64,000 nucleotides of DNA from Eleginops maclovinus (Eukaryota > Chordata > Actinopteri > Perciformes > Eleginopidae). Under the pieces are notes generated by a model. The model did no database searches. It worked only from the letters and a program-made list of their open reading frames with translations, and was not told the origin of the DNA. The position numbers were made by a program, and so were the translations under genes. The stretch is from the NCBI RefSeq assembly GCF_036324505.1, contig NC_086356.1:11584244-11648243 (forward strand). The letters run 5' to 3'. This document shows, in pieces, positions 13,401 through 24,700 of the stretch (its first letter is position 1; each line of letters opens with the position of its first letter).

Positions 13401-14477
13401 TGTTATAGGATTATGACAAATGCAATGCATCCTGCTTATTCCTAAATATGTCATTGTTTCCATGGCTTAAAATAGGACAGTAAAAAACAGCAGCCTTTCT
13501 CTCTCGTTTCTGAGGGAAAAACATGCAATATACAGTGTTCACTGCTGTGCCAGACCACTTAGGCACCTTGGCTGGTGGGTCCTGCTGTCTGCAGGATACC
13601 TCTCCAGGAGACAGTTGGCCAAAGAAACAAATTGAAACAGTGCTGCAGTAACAGGCCAAAGAAGAACGATAGAGGGATTTGAGGCCAGACAAAGAATTGA
13701 CACCTTTATGAGATTTCCTATAGAGGCTGAATGACTCACTGTTGTTGAAACTTTTTTTTCTCAGCCACTCTTCTTCCTAGTATCTTTATTCTTTCTTTGC
13801 CCGTTTGAAACCTTGCAACACCAATTATCGAATACAGCACTGTTCACTAACGGGTTCAGCCTCTATCCTTTTTGAAAATGTTTTTTTAAAGTGAATGAAT
13901 GACAGGTGAAATGAGAGAGGTGTGTCCTTGTGATCCGGAATTTCCAATCTTGTTCCCACCTTGATGTATATTGGCATGCCATCATGCCAGTTTGATTTTT
14001 AAGAACGACTCTGAATTATAGCAGCATATTTACACACATAGAATTCTTAGAACGAATGGAGAATATCTGACAGATATCCTAAGCTACCCTTTTCAGAAAT
14101 GCATTCCTTCATCCTCATTCAGTGTTGAATTGCCTTCACACAACTACTCTCTAAGTCCTTTGTCTAATGCTACATTTTTCAGGGCAAAATGTTCTTTGGA
14201 GTCAGCACATTTAATTTGAAATGTATATCCAAATGGTCAGCAGTATGTCTGTTGGTGTCAGCAAAGCTTTTTTTAAATGCCTAATTATCTTAGTCAATCA
14301 CTTTTGCCCTTTCTTGTAAATGGAGCAAGTTTTCAAAAATGTTCTGTCTTATGCGCCCTGTCCATGACAGCCCTGGTGGGCTGCGTGGCTCAATATCAAA
14401 AATTGTTTGTCTAAAAATTAAACTAAGTTTAGAAAGGTGGACAGAAAAGCAGGACCGAAAATGTATGTTTCCAGACC
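10445..14477 (+). other. astn2 upstream intron segment; no element recognised
   Basis: About 4 kb. The longest open frame is 143 codons on the minus strand (10574-11005), with low-complexity composition and no domain. A-runs occur near 12020 and 12394. No transposon ends, RNA gene or spliceable exon recognised. Confidence 0.5.
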
Positions 14478-15124
14478 TTAAAGGTCCCTTATTATGCAAA
14501 ATGCACTTTTATACATAAATATGTGTCCCCGGTGTATAAGGAGACTCACAAAGTGTCAGAAAATACAATCCTCTCTCTTTTCCTCCTTACCCACATTTCT
14601 AAAAACGGGGGTACAAACGAGCTGTTTCAGATTTGCTGCCGATATGACGTCATATCGGAAATGTGGGCTGGGTTTACATTGAACTGCTGGCAACGTCCCA
14701 CCCACTTGACACATCTCAACCTATCGTCCGCAATATACAGTCGCGAGCTGAATCCCCTCCGCAGCGGCTCTGTGTCTCTGTGCAGTATGCCTGCCTGAGG
14801 GACTTAGAGTTGTTGTGTATATGTAATACATATAATGTCTCTGTTCTAGTGGTAAACACTGAGAATTTTTTCAGAAATAATGCTTTTAGAAACGTCTCTC
14901 TTCAGACAGAGAGATCATGACGTGGCCAGCTTCAGCTCAGCTCAAATTTGAAGTGACAGTCACAGAATCAGCACTTTCGAAAACTGGGCTGGAACAGAGG
15001 GATAGCGGTCATGCCATAATCAATGATCTGTTGGTATTTTGAGCAAAACACGTCAGAGTTTAAAAAAATATATATTTGAGACCTATAATATATGCCATAC
15101 AAGAGCATAACAGGAGACCTTTAA
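14478..15124. mobile_element. TTAA-flanked non-autonomous DNA transposon, copy 2
   Basis: Seen: left end TTAAAGGTCCCTTATTATGC at 14478 and right end GCATAACAGGAGACCTTTAA ending at 15124; the right end reversed is TTAAAGGTCTCCTGTTATGC, a clear inverted match. It shares its outer parts with the copy at 5124-5780 (GCAAAATGCACTTTT; CACAGAATCAGCACTTT; GACCTATAATAT), but the middle is quite different, so the two are divergent members or subfamilies. It contains a perfect 20-bp palindrome at 14639-14658. No transposase. TTAAAGG ends fit the T2/Kolobok type. Confidence 0.85.
14639..14658. promoter_or_regulatory. perfect 20-bp palindrome containing a consensus CRE/ATF site
   Basis: CCGATATGACGTCATATCGG is its own reverse complement. 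Its core TGACGTCA (14645-14652) is the full cyclic-AMP response element bound by CREB/ATF dimers. It sits inside the TTAA-flanked element at 14478-15124. The palindrome is seen directly; any binding or function is inference. Confidence 0.4.
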
Positions 15125-18100
15125 ATAAAACAGTGACAAAAATTGCAATCCACTTCGGTAAACCAAAGCCATACATACCGTTACCTTTTTTTCGTTGTAG
15201 TAGACATATCTTTAAACTAAAAGTTTTCAGAAGGAAGAACTATGGAAATTAACCGCAGTCTTTTTATGATTATTGGGCTATTACATTACCTATTTTTTTT
15301 TAAGGCTCACTCATTATAATGATCAACACAACAAGTGATGTTTACTGCAGCACACAAGGGAACATAAGAGGAGTTGACATTAAATGTCCCTAAGATGTGA
15401 AACATTACCTTTCATTGGCTCAAAGAGAGCTGTGTTAATAGATATTAATTAATCATTCCATACAATACCATGTCTAAACAGCCTGGATATTATGAAAGGG
15501 GTTGGTATGGGACAGGAATAATTATTATTTCAATACCTGCGATTCATTTTGTAATGGATCATTTTTTTCCCCAGTTCCTCTCCCAAAACAGATTTGGGTG
15601 AAGATTCATAGTGGCACAGACTGTAAAGTTGACCATTTACAATTTAAATGTTCATGATTTTTCAGTCACTTTGAATCAACCATGTCCCATGAGTCTCTAT
15701 GGTCCCCTGCAGTTTTTCATAATGTTCTCTAACTTTCATTTGCATTGTCAGTTTTGTCAGTATCCACAGCTGCAGCTTTTACAATACTGAGTGATATTGG
15801 AACTGAGTTCATATACTGACGATAAGCCTCTTTCGCCAAGTTGACTGATTTCGCACTGAAAGAAGGAAAAACTAAAGAATGGAATTGAAGGGGATTATGT
15901 CTTCAAAGTTGTGTATTTATTTCACAAGGGGTTAGTGTTCAGGACATTATACATGTTTGAAAAATCATATTCATTTGAATAACTTTTCATGGATTGATTT
16001 ATTTTGAAAGTGTTACGTTACATTTGTAGTATTTATTTTTATTGACACCTTTTTTAATGTTTAAATCTTCATATAATTACATTGTTGATTAGTTTTGAGG
16101 GTTTTAGATTTGTCATTGTATTGTAACAGATGAATTAAAAAAATATATTTTATTAAGCAAGTGTTTAGGACAAACAATGCCACATTTATTTATTGCAAAA
16201 TCTAGCCTATTGGTAAGACCAGCATGCTAACATGGTCACTATGACATCATGCCTATGTTAAGTTTACTTTTTAAATGTTCACCATCTTAGTTTAGCATTT
16301 AATTATTAGCACAAAGTACAGCTGATGCAGATAAATGTGAAGGTTTTCAAAGAATTAGTTCGGTCTATTAAAATTATCATGATGCCTGAATCAAGGCTGA
16401 AGGTTGTATGATTCTTTATTCTGTGAAAATATTCATACAGGGTTGATTACTTCTGAATTATGTAAGCTAGAGCCTTGGTGAATTGTATAGGTTTAGGTCA
16501 TTGCAACTTAAAATACAGCTTGTTTAGTGATGAAATGGGTTTGGTTTTGTGCCAACCAGTGAATGTCTTTGTGGAACACATTCTCTGCCTCCATGGCCAT
16601 GCACAGTTGATTGAAAAATGTGGCTGTGAAGATCTCTGTAATTAATGCAATTATTGTATTCCAATCTATGTCCTTGTCAACTGCCTTTTTGAATGTTCTC
16701 AAAACTACTTTCCTCCTGAGTCCATGTATTCTAGCTAAAAACACAGTCATCTCTTCAAATAATCCTACATTCTGAGACATGAATCTACCATGCACATTTA
16801 TCAGTTTCTCTGTCCCTGTCTCATAAGTAACTAAGTACTTGACTTATGATCAGGTACATCCACTGTCACCCCCTTATTGTGTCGTAGGTCAGGAAGCCGG
16901 TTAAAGTGAACATGTTGGACACAGCTGGGGCATGACGCCTTACAGTGCACCACTGATTTATCTTCAGTGACAGGGGACCCAACTCAGCATGCCAATGGCA
17001 TTACCATCATTAATCAGCAGAGACACAGCCATGCCCGCAGGAAATTAATTAACTCTTAAAAATCGCCAAACGTTCATTATTTATAGCGGATAATTTATCG
17101 CGGGGCTATGAATGTCTTGCTATACCACGTACACCCGCACTCACAGTAGAAGAGATATTCATGGGTAAGGAATGAAAGAAAGAGTAGGACAGGTGAGATC
17201 GAGGAACAGAAGACTTAAAGATGGAGCTCTCTGAGAAAGATAATGCCAATAAAGTGTCTTGCACTGATTTTAATTAGTGTAAGATTTTATTAAACGTCAG
17301 CGTTCAGGTTGAACTGCTTTAGAAGCTAAGAACACACTCTTAAACGTCTGTCCATGACACGGAGGAGTGCTGAACAAAGGATCACATGAAATGGCAACAT
17401 TGCTTTTTAAATTGAGAGAAGCAGCTCCATTTCGTGGCACTGGGCCATGACCCTTTAAAATGAAATTAAAAAAAAGTGTTGATCTGATTTGATTGTCAGG
17501 TCATATTTATCTTTAGACCATGGTATTTAACCCACACATTTCTTATTTGGGAGGAATTGGTTCTGTTTCAAGGGCTTGGAAAATGGTTTGTATAATGTGG
17601 CTACCTGCAGTCAATGCCAGTGTTGGACCTATTGTGTGCCCAGCTAAATACAGTGGTTAAGTCTTTCTGGAACCATTCGTAGCAAGCGTCGGCCAAGGAC
17701 TGAATCCTGCCAGTCTCTTATGTTTTGCTAGCCTTACACTATCCTATTTATCAATGAAAAAGGGATGACCCCATTTGTGGCAAAGGTCCAAAGTTAATAT
17801 GTTATGGACAAGTCATCATTAAAGTTACATTAGATGCCTCAAAATTCAGGTGTTGATAATGAAATGCAGAACTTAACACAAACACTCAAGATATGGTTGC
17901 AAGAAAGACAGAAAAGGAGACAGACCTGACACTTTTAGGAATATAAAGAAGCCCTGCAGTATGTAAATGAATAAAGAGACTTCAGGATTACTGATGGCAG
18001 TAGGGAGTGTGCCCTAGCACCAGCAGCCAAGGAAGATGTGAAATGGTGACTGCCAACAATGATTACTCCATCATAATTGTTGTGGCAGAGATTCATGAAT

Positions 18101-21100
18101 CATGCCCATGAGAATGTGTATAAAATTGGCTGTATTGCCAAAAATGCTCTGATATTTGGTGCTGTGCAGGGCCAAATGGTAATATATTTTGGATTAAACA
18201 TTGTATTTTCTGCTCATTGAATGGAAGCTAGGAAGCTCTGATACAAAATTATTAATAAAGCATCTACTGTGAAGATGCCTTAAAGATACTCCGATGATGC
18301 CCTGCTATATATTTTAATTGTCCAGACTAGTAACTGGACTTTTAACTGCAATGAGCTAAAGGATATAGTACAGAAGAAAGAGATCTAAAGGCAAACACAT
18401 CCATGACGTAGCTGTGTTTATTTGTTCCTCTGATTGTGAATGAAATATAATTATAGCATAGTCCCACCCACTTTCAGTGACTGTTTTTTTTTTTCAGAGG
18501 AACACTCTTTGAAAAGTGAATACTGTATTAACATCTCGCATAACAGAATATTGCCCTCTGGTGAATATGCTCTTACCAAACGAAATGGTGTTCCAATAAA
18601 AACATGCATGTAAACCAATAATGGTGCAAAACATTTAATTCAGTCCCATGTTTTTCAAAGGTTTACCCATAATGGTGTACCAAGTTTAGATTATTAAGAA
18701 TATTAGATCTGTAATGATATCTACTTAGTCAACACATTCACTTTGCTTTGCCTCAGGCTGGACATGAAGACAGGAAATAATGTTATAGTGACCATGTTGG
18801 TCCATGCTATAGAGCCATAGACTTATGCCTCATGATTCATTTACTGGATGAGTCTGATTAAGACCTTCATGTATGTCTCCATGAGTCTGTGCCAGGCAGA
18901 AGATGGATTCTGCAAGCAGCTGGCGTGACGTCAAGCTCATCATGTCAAACTAGATCAATTCCTGTTAAGCAGAAAATAGTCACAGACTGATTTACATTTA
19001 CCTTACATATTTTTCAGTGCCAGTACTATGACAAAATGCATTAAGGGGGAAAATAACACCCTAAGGGGCACAGCATGGTTTGTGGGCTTGTGCCAAGACC
19101 CTGACTGGCTGGCTGACATCTGCAGAGATGGCTGAAAGGTTAAGGCACCTCCAGCATGGAATCTCCCAGCTCTCAAAGTTCCTGACCTAGCAGTAAAGAC
19201 CTGGTATCTCTTGAAAGGGATGTGATTTCCAACATGCCTGTACAGCATCCCCCCCACTTTTTTCAGATGGTTCTCCTTGTTGCCAGCTGCATGCTGGGGT
19301 ATAGAAGAGTCCCAGATGAATCCCCATGCTAAATGTATACTTGAACAGTGTGTTTTCAGCTAGGTACACATAATGCATTATGGCCAGTTAAAAAAACAAG
19401 GCCATTATTGTCTGCCTCTCCCTTTGCTTTCGGTAAAGGCCATTATGACTGGCCTTGGATCCACAACCTACTGTATATAAGGACATGACAGAAACCATCT
19501 TGTGACCGAGATCACTATGACCAAGAGGGTACAGCTCATGAAGCAGACCTCCTGCCTAATGCTATATCAAAACCTTAGCTACGGTCAATGTCCAACATGG
19601 TTGTTGAAATCCAACAAAAGGACATCAACACCAACATCTAGTACAATGTAGGCATTACACAATTGTTGCATGTTAGCTATTTAAACAGTTCCCAGAATAT
19701 GAAAATAACTTAAAGACATATTTTAAATGAATACAACTTCTTTGTTTCTCTTTCAGCACAAATGCAACATCACATTCCCTGTCTTGAGAGCATAAGCTTT
19801 GTCTGTTGGTTGCCATATCTACATGTTTGCATTATTTATTTTGTCTTACCTTGGCAAATGGTCTTGCATGAATGTTGTAATGTGCTTTAGAATGACTTTG
19901 TCAATGCATTATACCTTTCTTTTTTGACCAAGGTGTCAATTGAGGAGTCTTAAACAAAGGATTAGAAAAATGTAATGTGTGTAGTATTACATCCAAGCCT
20001 GACACTTTGGCACTGGCAGACAACCCCCAACGATGGACAAGCCTTACATTATAGTAGGAGAGATGTGCAATCAGAATAGGTCTTGTTAATAGGATTGTAG
20101 TTTTTTTCGAAGAAGCCTATGCACTGAGCAGATAAGGGGACTGTTTATCCTGTTAATGTGTCATTTTAAATACATTAGGAGTAGGAGGGCTCCTGATTTT
20201 ATTTTTTGGCAGTCTGCCTCACTAATCCTGGAGAGTGCAAGGGACAAAGCCTTTACAGATCCAGAAAAATAATGCTTTTTATGTGGTTAAAGAAGCTTAT
20301 TTTCCTGGAAAAAAACAAACAAAAAAACATTGTGATTTTATTGTACATTTACATCTGCAATGGGGCATTGTTTCCTCTCAGTTTGCATTATTTAAAGTTG
20401 AGGTGACCTTGAGAAAGAATGCAAGGATTCACCAACGCATACAGTACCTAGGCAATTGTACACACACCCACACATACACACACTCACACACAAACTATCA
20501 CCCATGCGACAGAATGTATTCAATGCTAATGAGAGATAATCCAGGTCCCACTGTGGGTCCAATGGCAAGCAGCTATTTGTTTATTCTATTTACACTGTCA
20601 CACCAGGTTCCCAAAGGTCTGCTAGTCTCACAATAAAACAAAAACTGTTCTATAATATATTGCTTACTGTGCACTTGTGTTTGTTATTGGAACATATGTA
20701 GGATGATGCTTAGCAATATTCCTGAAGGGGTTATGGTACATTGTGTATAGACAAATGTTGTTTTTCCTGCTCTAATAGAAAAAGAAAAAAAAAGGTTGCA
20801 CTATGTGACCATGACTTTTAGGCAACTCTTGGCATCTTTATTGGAGGGAAATAATAAATAAATATATATATACTGTATATATGCTTTCTTCAGGACACAA
20901 ACTGTGGCTGCCTAATACAGTTACTACCACACCTTGGTTTGTGTTTTCTGAAGTCAAAAGTCACCTTATCTTTCATGCTGGGAGGCTCACTGGTGGTGTG
21001 TCTGAAAATATGATTGGTTTTCTGTAGGAGGTGGTCAGTACGAAGTCCAAAAAGCTGCCGCTGTGATTGAGCACAGTAGGATTTGGCGTGGGTGTGGACT

Positions 21101-21644
21101 TCAGCGATAAGACCTGAGTGGCACGGGCAGTTAACAGGGGCTCCTTCGGAGGACCCCAATAATGTTCAAGGACAAAGTTGGTCTCTGTTTCAAAGCCAGA
21201 AACGTTCCTGCTTCTCTACTGATTTTAACTCAAATGCCCTTATAGCCATTATTAATCATTATACAAAAGCCTGTCAGTGAGTAAATAAGACACACATTCA
21301 TATAGCTGGCTCATGAAGCCGTTATATGATGTAATCGTTACAGAATATTTGAATAACGTGAAGAAATGCAACTCTTTCATGATCTGTTCTAGTTAGTAGC
21401 TTTTACACTATCAATGGTGCGTGACAGCTACTTATACATTTCATCCTGGGAATTGTCAGATTTAAAAGTGTTTAAAGTGGCCTCTGCAGAGGGAAAATAG
21501 GGAAGTGAGGTGGAAAACAGGTCAAGAGGAACAGGTGTTGAGTCAACAGAATTGGATCCCACAGTGCTGATTAAGCTAGGGAGTATAGAGACAGTAGTGT
21601 GCAGTTAGATGCCTTGATAGAGGGGAAGAGTACTAAGACCATTC
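15125..21644 (+). other. astn2 upstream intron segment
   Basis: About 6.5 kb. Holds a minus-strand open frame of 95 codons (16508-16795) that is not recognised, an AT-rich block rich in homeodomain-type words near 16980-17130, and a short imperfect CA tract at 20460-20495. No spliceable astn2 exon and no complete transposon recognised. Confidence 0.5.
20460..20495. repeat. short imperfect (CA)n tract
   Basis: Interrupted ACAC tract with CCA, CAT and CTC interruptions. Short and degenerate compared with the long CA tract near 10.4 kb. Confidence 0.8.
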
Positions 21645-21812
21645 TTTTCTTTTCTTTGCTTGTTTGTTTTATTTAAATATACTGTACAGTAATTTCAATA
21701 CTTTACACTGTTGTATGAGGAGGTATAGACAGATGCATATATTACGTATAAACAGATATTTATGGCAGATACGTATAATATATAAATATGTGTACTATAA
21801 ACAGATGTGAGC

Positions 21813-22026
21813 TCAGGAGTTCAGCAGTCTTATAGCCTGTGGTATAAAGTTGTCCCTGAGTCTGGTGGTCTTGGTCCGGATGCTGCGGTACCGTCTGCCA
21901 GACAGCAGCAGACAGAACAGATTGTTGCTGGGGTGATGGGGGTCCTTTTAATATCCTACCGGCCTTCTTCCTACACCGCTGGGTGTAGTGGTCCTCCATG
22001 GATGGCAGCTCGGTTCTGGTGATGTG
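21813..22026 (-). pseudogene. LINE ORF2 C-terminal tail after a premature stop
   Basis: Continuing past the TAG at 22029-22027 in the same frame gives HIT…YTQRCRKKAGRILK; a one-base shift near 21960 then opens DPHHPSNNLFCLLLSGRRYR, followed by RDNFIPQAIRLLNS and a TGA at 21815-21813. This is the standard end of the fish CR1/L2/Rex1-type ORF2 and marks the authentic stop codon of the element. Confidence 0.8.
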
Positions 22027-23289
22027 CTAAGCAGTTTTCACCACCCTCTGCAGAGTCTTACAGTTGAGGGCGGTGCAACTGCTATACCAGGCCCTGATGC
22101 AGCCAGTCAGGATACTCTCGATGATGCACCTGTAGAAGTTGCAGAGTATCCTGGAGTCCATGTTGAACTTCCGCAGCCTGTGGAGGAAGAAGAGCTGCTG
22201 TCGAGCCATCTTGGATATGACCCTGGTGTGATGTGTCCATGTCAGGTCCTCACTGATGTTTACCCCAAGGAACCTGAAGCTGCTGACTCTCTCCACAGGA
22301 GTCCTGTCGATGGTGATGGGTGTATGTGCCTCTATCTGCCTCTTCCTGTAGTCCACAATCAGCTCCTTTGTTTTGCTGATGTTGAAATGGAGGTTGTTGT
22401 CCTGGCACCAAGATGGCAGGGCTCTGACCGCCTCTCTGTACGCCATCTCGTCGCTGTCTGTGATCAGGCCGATGACGGTCGTGTTGTCAGCAAACTTGAT
22501 GATGGTGTTGGAGCTGTGTGTGGCCACACAGTCGTGCGTGAACAGGGAGTAGAGGAGAGGGCTGAGCACACAACCCTGAGGGGCTCCGATGTTGAGGGTC
22601 AAGGTGGAGGATGTGATGTTCCCCATCCGCACTGCCTGGGATCTGCCCGTCAGGAAGCTCAGGATCCAGTCACAGAGGGCGCTGTTAAGCCTGAGGTCCC
22701 TGAGCTTAATGATGAGCTTGGAGGGCACAATGGTGTTGAATGCTGAACTGTAGTCAATGAATAGCATTCTCACATAAGTGATCCTCCGGCCCAGGTGGGA
22801 GAGGGCAGTGTGGAGGGTGAGGGAGATGGCATCATCCGTGGACCTGTTTGCCCTGTAGGCAAACTGCAGCAGGTCCAGTGAGTCAGGGAGGGAGGAGGTG
22901 ATAAAAGGTTTGACTAACCGCTCAAAGCACTTCATGATGATGGAGGTGAATGCCACTGGGTGGTAGTCATTGTGGAAGATGGGTTTTGTCTTTTTGGGGA
23001 CAGGGACAATGATGGACTCTTTAAAACATGTGGGGTCCTGGAGCAGTGACCTATTGAAAATGTCTGTGAACACATCTGCCAGCTGAACTGCACACACCTT
23101 GAGAGCACGGCCAGGTATGCCATCAGGTCCAGGAGCCCTGTGTGTGTTGATCCTTTTCAGAGATCTACACACATCTGTACTGGTTAAAACCAGTGAGCAG
23201 GGATCCTGGGCCTTGTGTGCCTCCACAGCCGGGGGCCTCTCAAAGCGTGCATAAAATGTGTTCAGTTCATCTGGGAGAGATGCAGACAC
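22027..23289 (-). pseudogene. LINE reverse transcriptase domain, long open remnant with altered active site
   Basis: A 420-codon open frame. In order it has HRAPGPDGIPGR (RT motif near the N-terminal fingers), NDYHPVAFTSIIMKCFERL, LQFAYRANRSTDDA, MLFIDYSSAFNT (motif A, catalytic Asp), GAPQGCVLSPLL (motif B), FADN (motif C, 22494-22483), then FLGVNIS and the thumb region. Motif C in active relatives reads FADD; here the second Asp codon is AAC (Asn), which should abolish polymerisation. The frame begins just after a frameshift near 23290 and ends at TAG (22029-22027), where CAG (AQxIT) is expected. The sequence stays readable beyond the stop to about 21960, then shifts frame. Confidence 0.9.
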
Positions 23290-23519
23290 TTCTCAGCACC
23301 ACTCGTTGTCCTTTTGTAGTCTGTTATTGTTTTGAGTCCAGACCACATGTTTCTGGTGTTGGAGCCCTTGTAGTTCGACTCCACCTTGTCCCTATGTTGT
23401 CTTTTTGCACTGCTAATAGCTCTCCGGAGTGCATACCTGGAATTCCTGTACTCATCTAAATCACCGTCGCTGTGCGCTATGGCCCGTGCTTTAAGTTTAG
23501 CTCGGACCTCGCTGTTTAT

Positions 23520-24530
23520 TCAGGGCTTATCATTTCTGAATGTCCGTACAGTAATCCGTGGCACGACGTCATCGACGCATTCGCCGATGTAGCAAATGAC
23601 CGCGTCAGTGTTTGTGTTTGTATCGTCCTCCTCAAACACACACCACTCCGTGATGCCAAAGCAGTGGCAGAGAGCAGATTCAGACTGCTCGGACCAATGC
23701 TGCACTGTCCTCATCACAGGTCGGTCCCTCTTCAGTCTCTGCCGGTAAACGGGGAGCAGAAGAACAGATATGTGGTCTGACTTGCCGAAAGGGGTGGGGG
23801 GCGGGGGAGGGCTTTATATTGATGCCGGAAAGGAGTGTAAACATGGTCCAGTGTATTTCCACTGCGCGTGGGGCAGCTGACGTGCTGATAGTATTTCGGC
23901 AGGACTTTCTTCATGTTCGCTCTGTTAAAATCCCCGGCCACAATAAATGCAGCCTCTGGCCGAGAAGTCTCTGTCCTGTGGATAATGCCATACAGTGTTC
24001 GGCAGAACATACACTGCTGTTAAAACCACAGATGTAAACTCCCTCGGCAGATAAAAAGGCCGGCATCTGATCATGGTTTGCTGTAGGCTGGGACAACAGT
24101 CCGAAGAAATTATCTCCACATCTGAGCACCACTTCTTGTTAATCATGAAGCACACACCTCCTCCCTTGCTCTTCCCTGTGGGGTTTATTGTCCGGTCCTG
24201 GTGATGAATGGAGAATCCGTGTGGAGCAATGGTGGCGTCCGGTATCGAGGGCTCGAGCCAAGTCTCTGTGAAAACCAAAACATTACAGGTCTTAATGTCC
24301 TGTTGAAATGCCATCCTGCTACGGAGTTCGTCCAGTTTATTATCCAGGGATTGGACATTTGCCAAAAATATACTCGGTAGTGGAGGCCTGTTTTCACGTT
24401 TCATCAGCCTGACCAGGACCCCGGCTCGGGATCCTCGCAGTCTTTTCCTCCTGCGCTCCACAGGTAGAGCTCCAGCAGGTAAACACAGAGACTCTCTGTT
24501 TGCAGCTTGTGGTGGATTATTGCTGTCCAC
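23520..24530 (-). pseudogene. LINE endonuclease domain and linker, frameshifted
   Basis: An AP-type endonuclease read in three successive frames. The first frame (24530-about 24005) has FLANVQSLDNKLDEL and the catalytic-Glu motif TETWL. The second (about 24010-23800) has VAGDFN (Asp/Asn of the active site) and TLDHVYTP. The third has FGKSDHIS (the SDH motif) after a break in a C/G run at about 23785-23810, then a linker including QHWSEQ and DDVVPRIT. This frame ends in TGA at 23522-23520, where relatives appear to have Trp (NDKP-W-IN), so a TGG-to-TGA change is likely. Each motif needed for nicking target DNA can still be seen, but not in one frame. Inference: non-functional relic of the EN half of ORF2. 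Confidence 0.85.
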
Positions 24531-24700
24531 CAGCGACCTGAAAGTTGTTCTCTATCATATTGGATGATAGGGCTCGCTTGGGCGGTTTGCATGTTGCAAA
24601 AAAAGTTAAAAACAACCAACAAAGTAAAACAATAAAAACACTAAAATGTGGAGTTGGTGAGGAGCTCGAGACACGGCAGCCATCCTCGGCGCCATTTTCT

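Larger units (their letters stand above)
21645..24700 (-). mobile_element. LINE retrotransposon of the CR1/L2/Rex1 group, nearly full-length but inactivated, antisense to astn2
   Basis: Seen on the minus strand: a GC-rich 5' leader (GGCGCCGAGGATGGCTGCCG near 24690), an endonuclease domain, a reverse transcriptase domain, the usual C-terminal tail ending in RLLNS-stop at 21815-21813, and an AT-rich 3' end with AAAGAAAAG-type repeats near 21645-21660. The coding region is broken by several frameshifts and two in-frame stops. Known: one long EN-RT protein with a short repeat 3' tail fits the CR1/L2/Rex1 group abundant in fish. Target-site duplications could not be defined, so both ends are approximate (5' end within about 30 bp, 3' end within about 50 bp). 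The exact clade name cannot be fixed by eye. Confidence 0.92.

Noticed and set aside
21988..22746. 252-codon + strand open frame
   Set aside because: It is the antisense shadow of the LINE reverse transcriptase on the minus strand.
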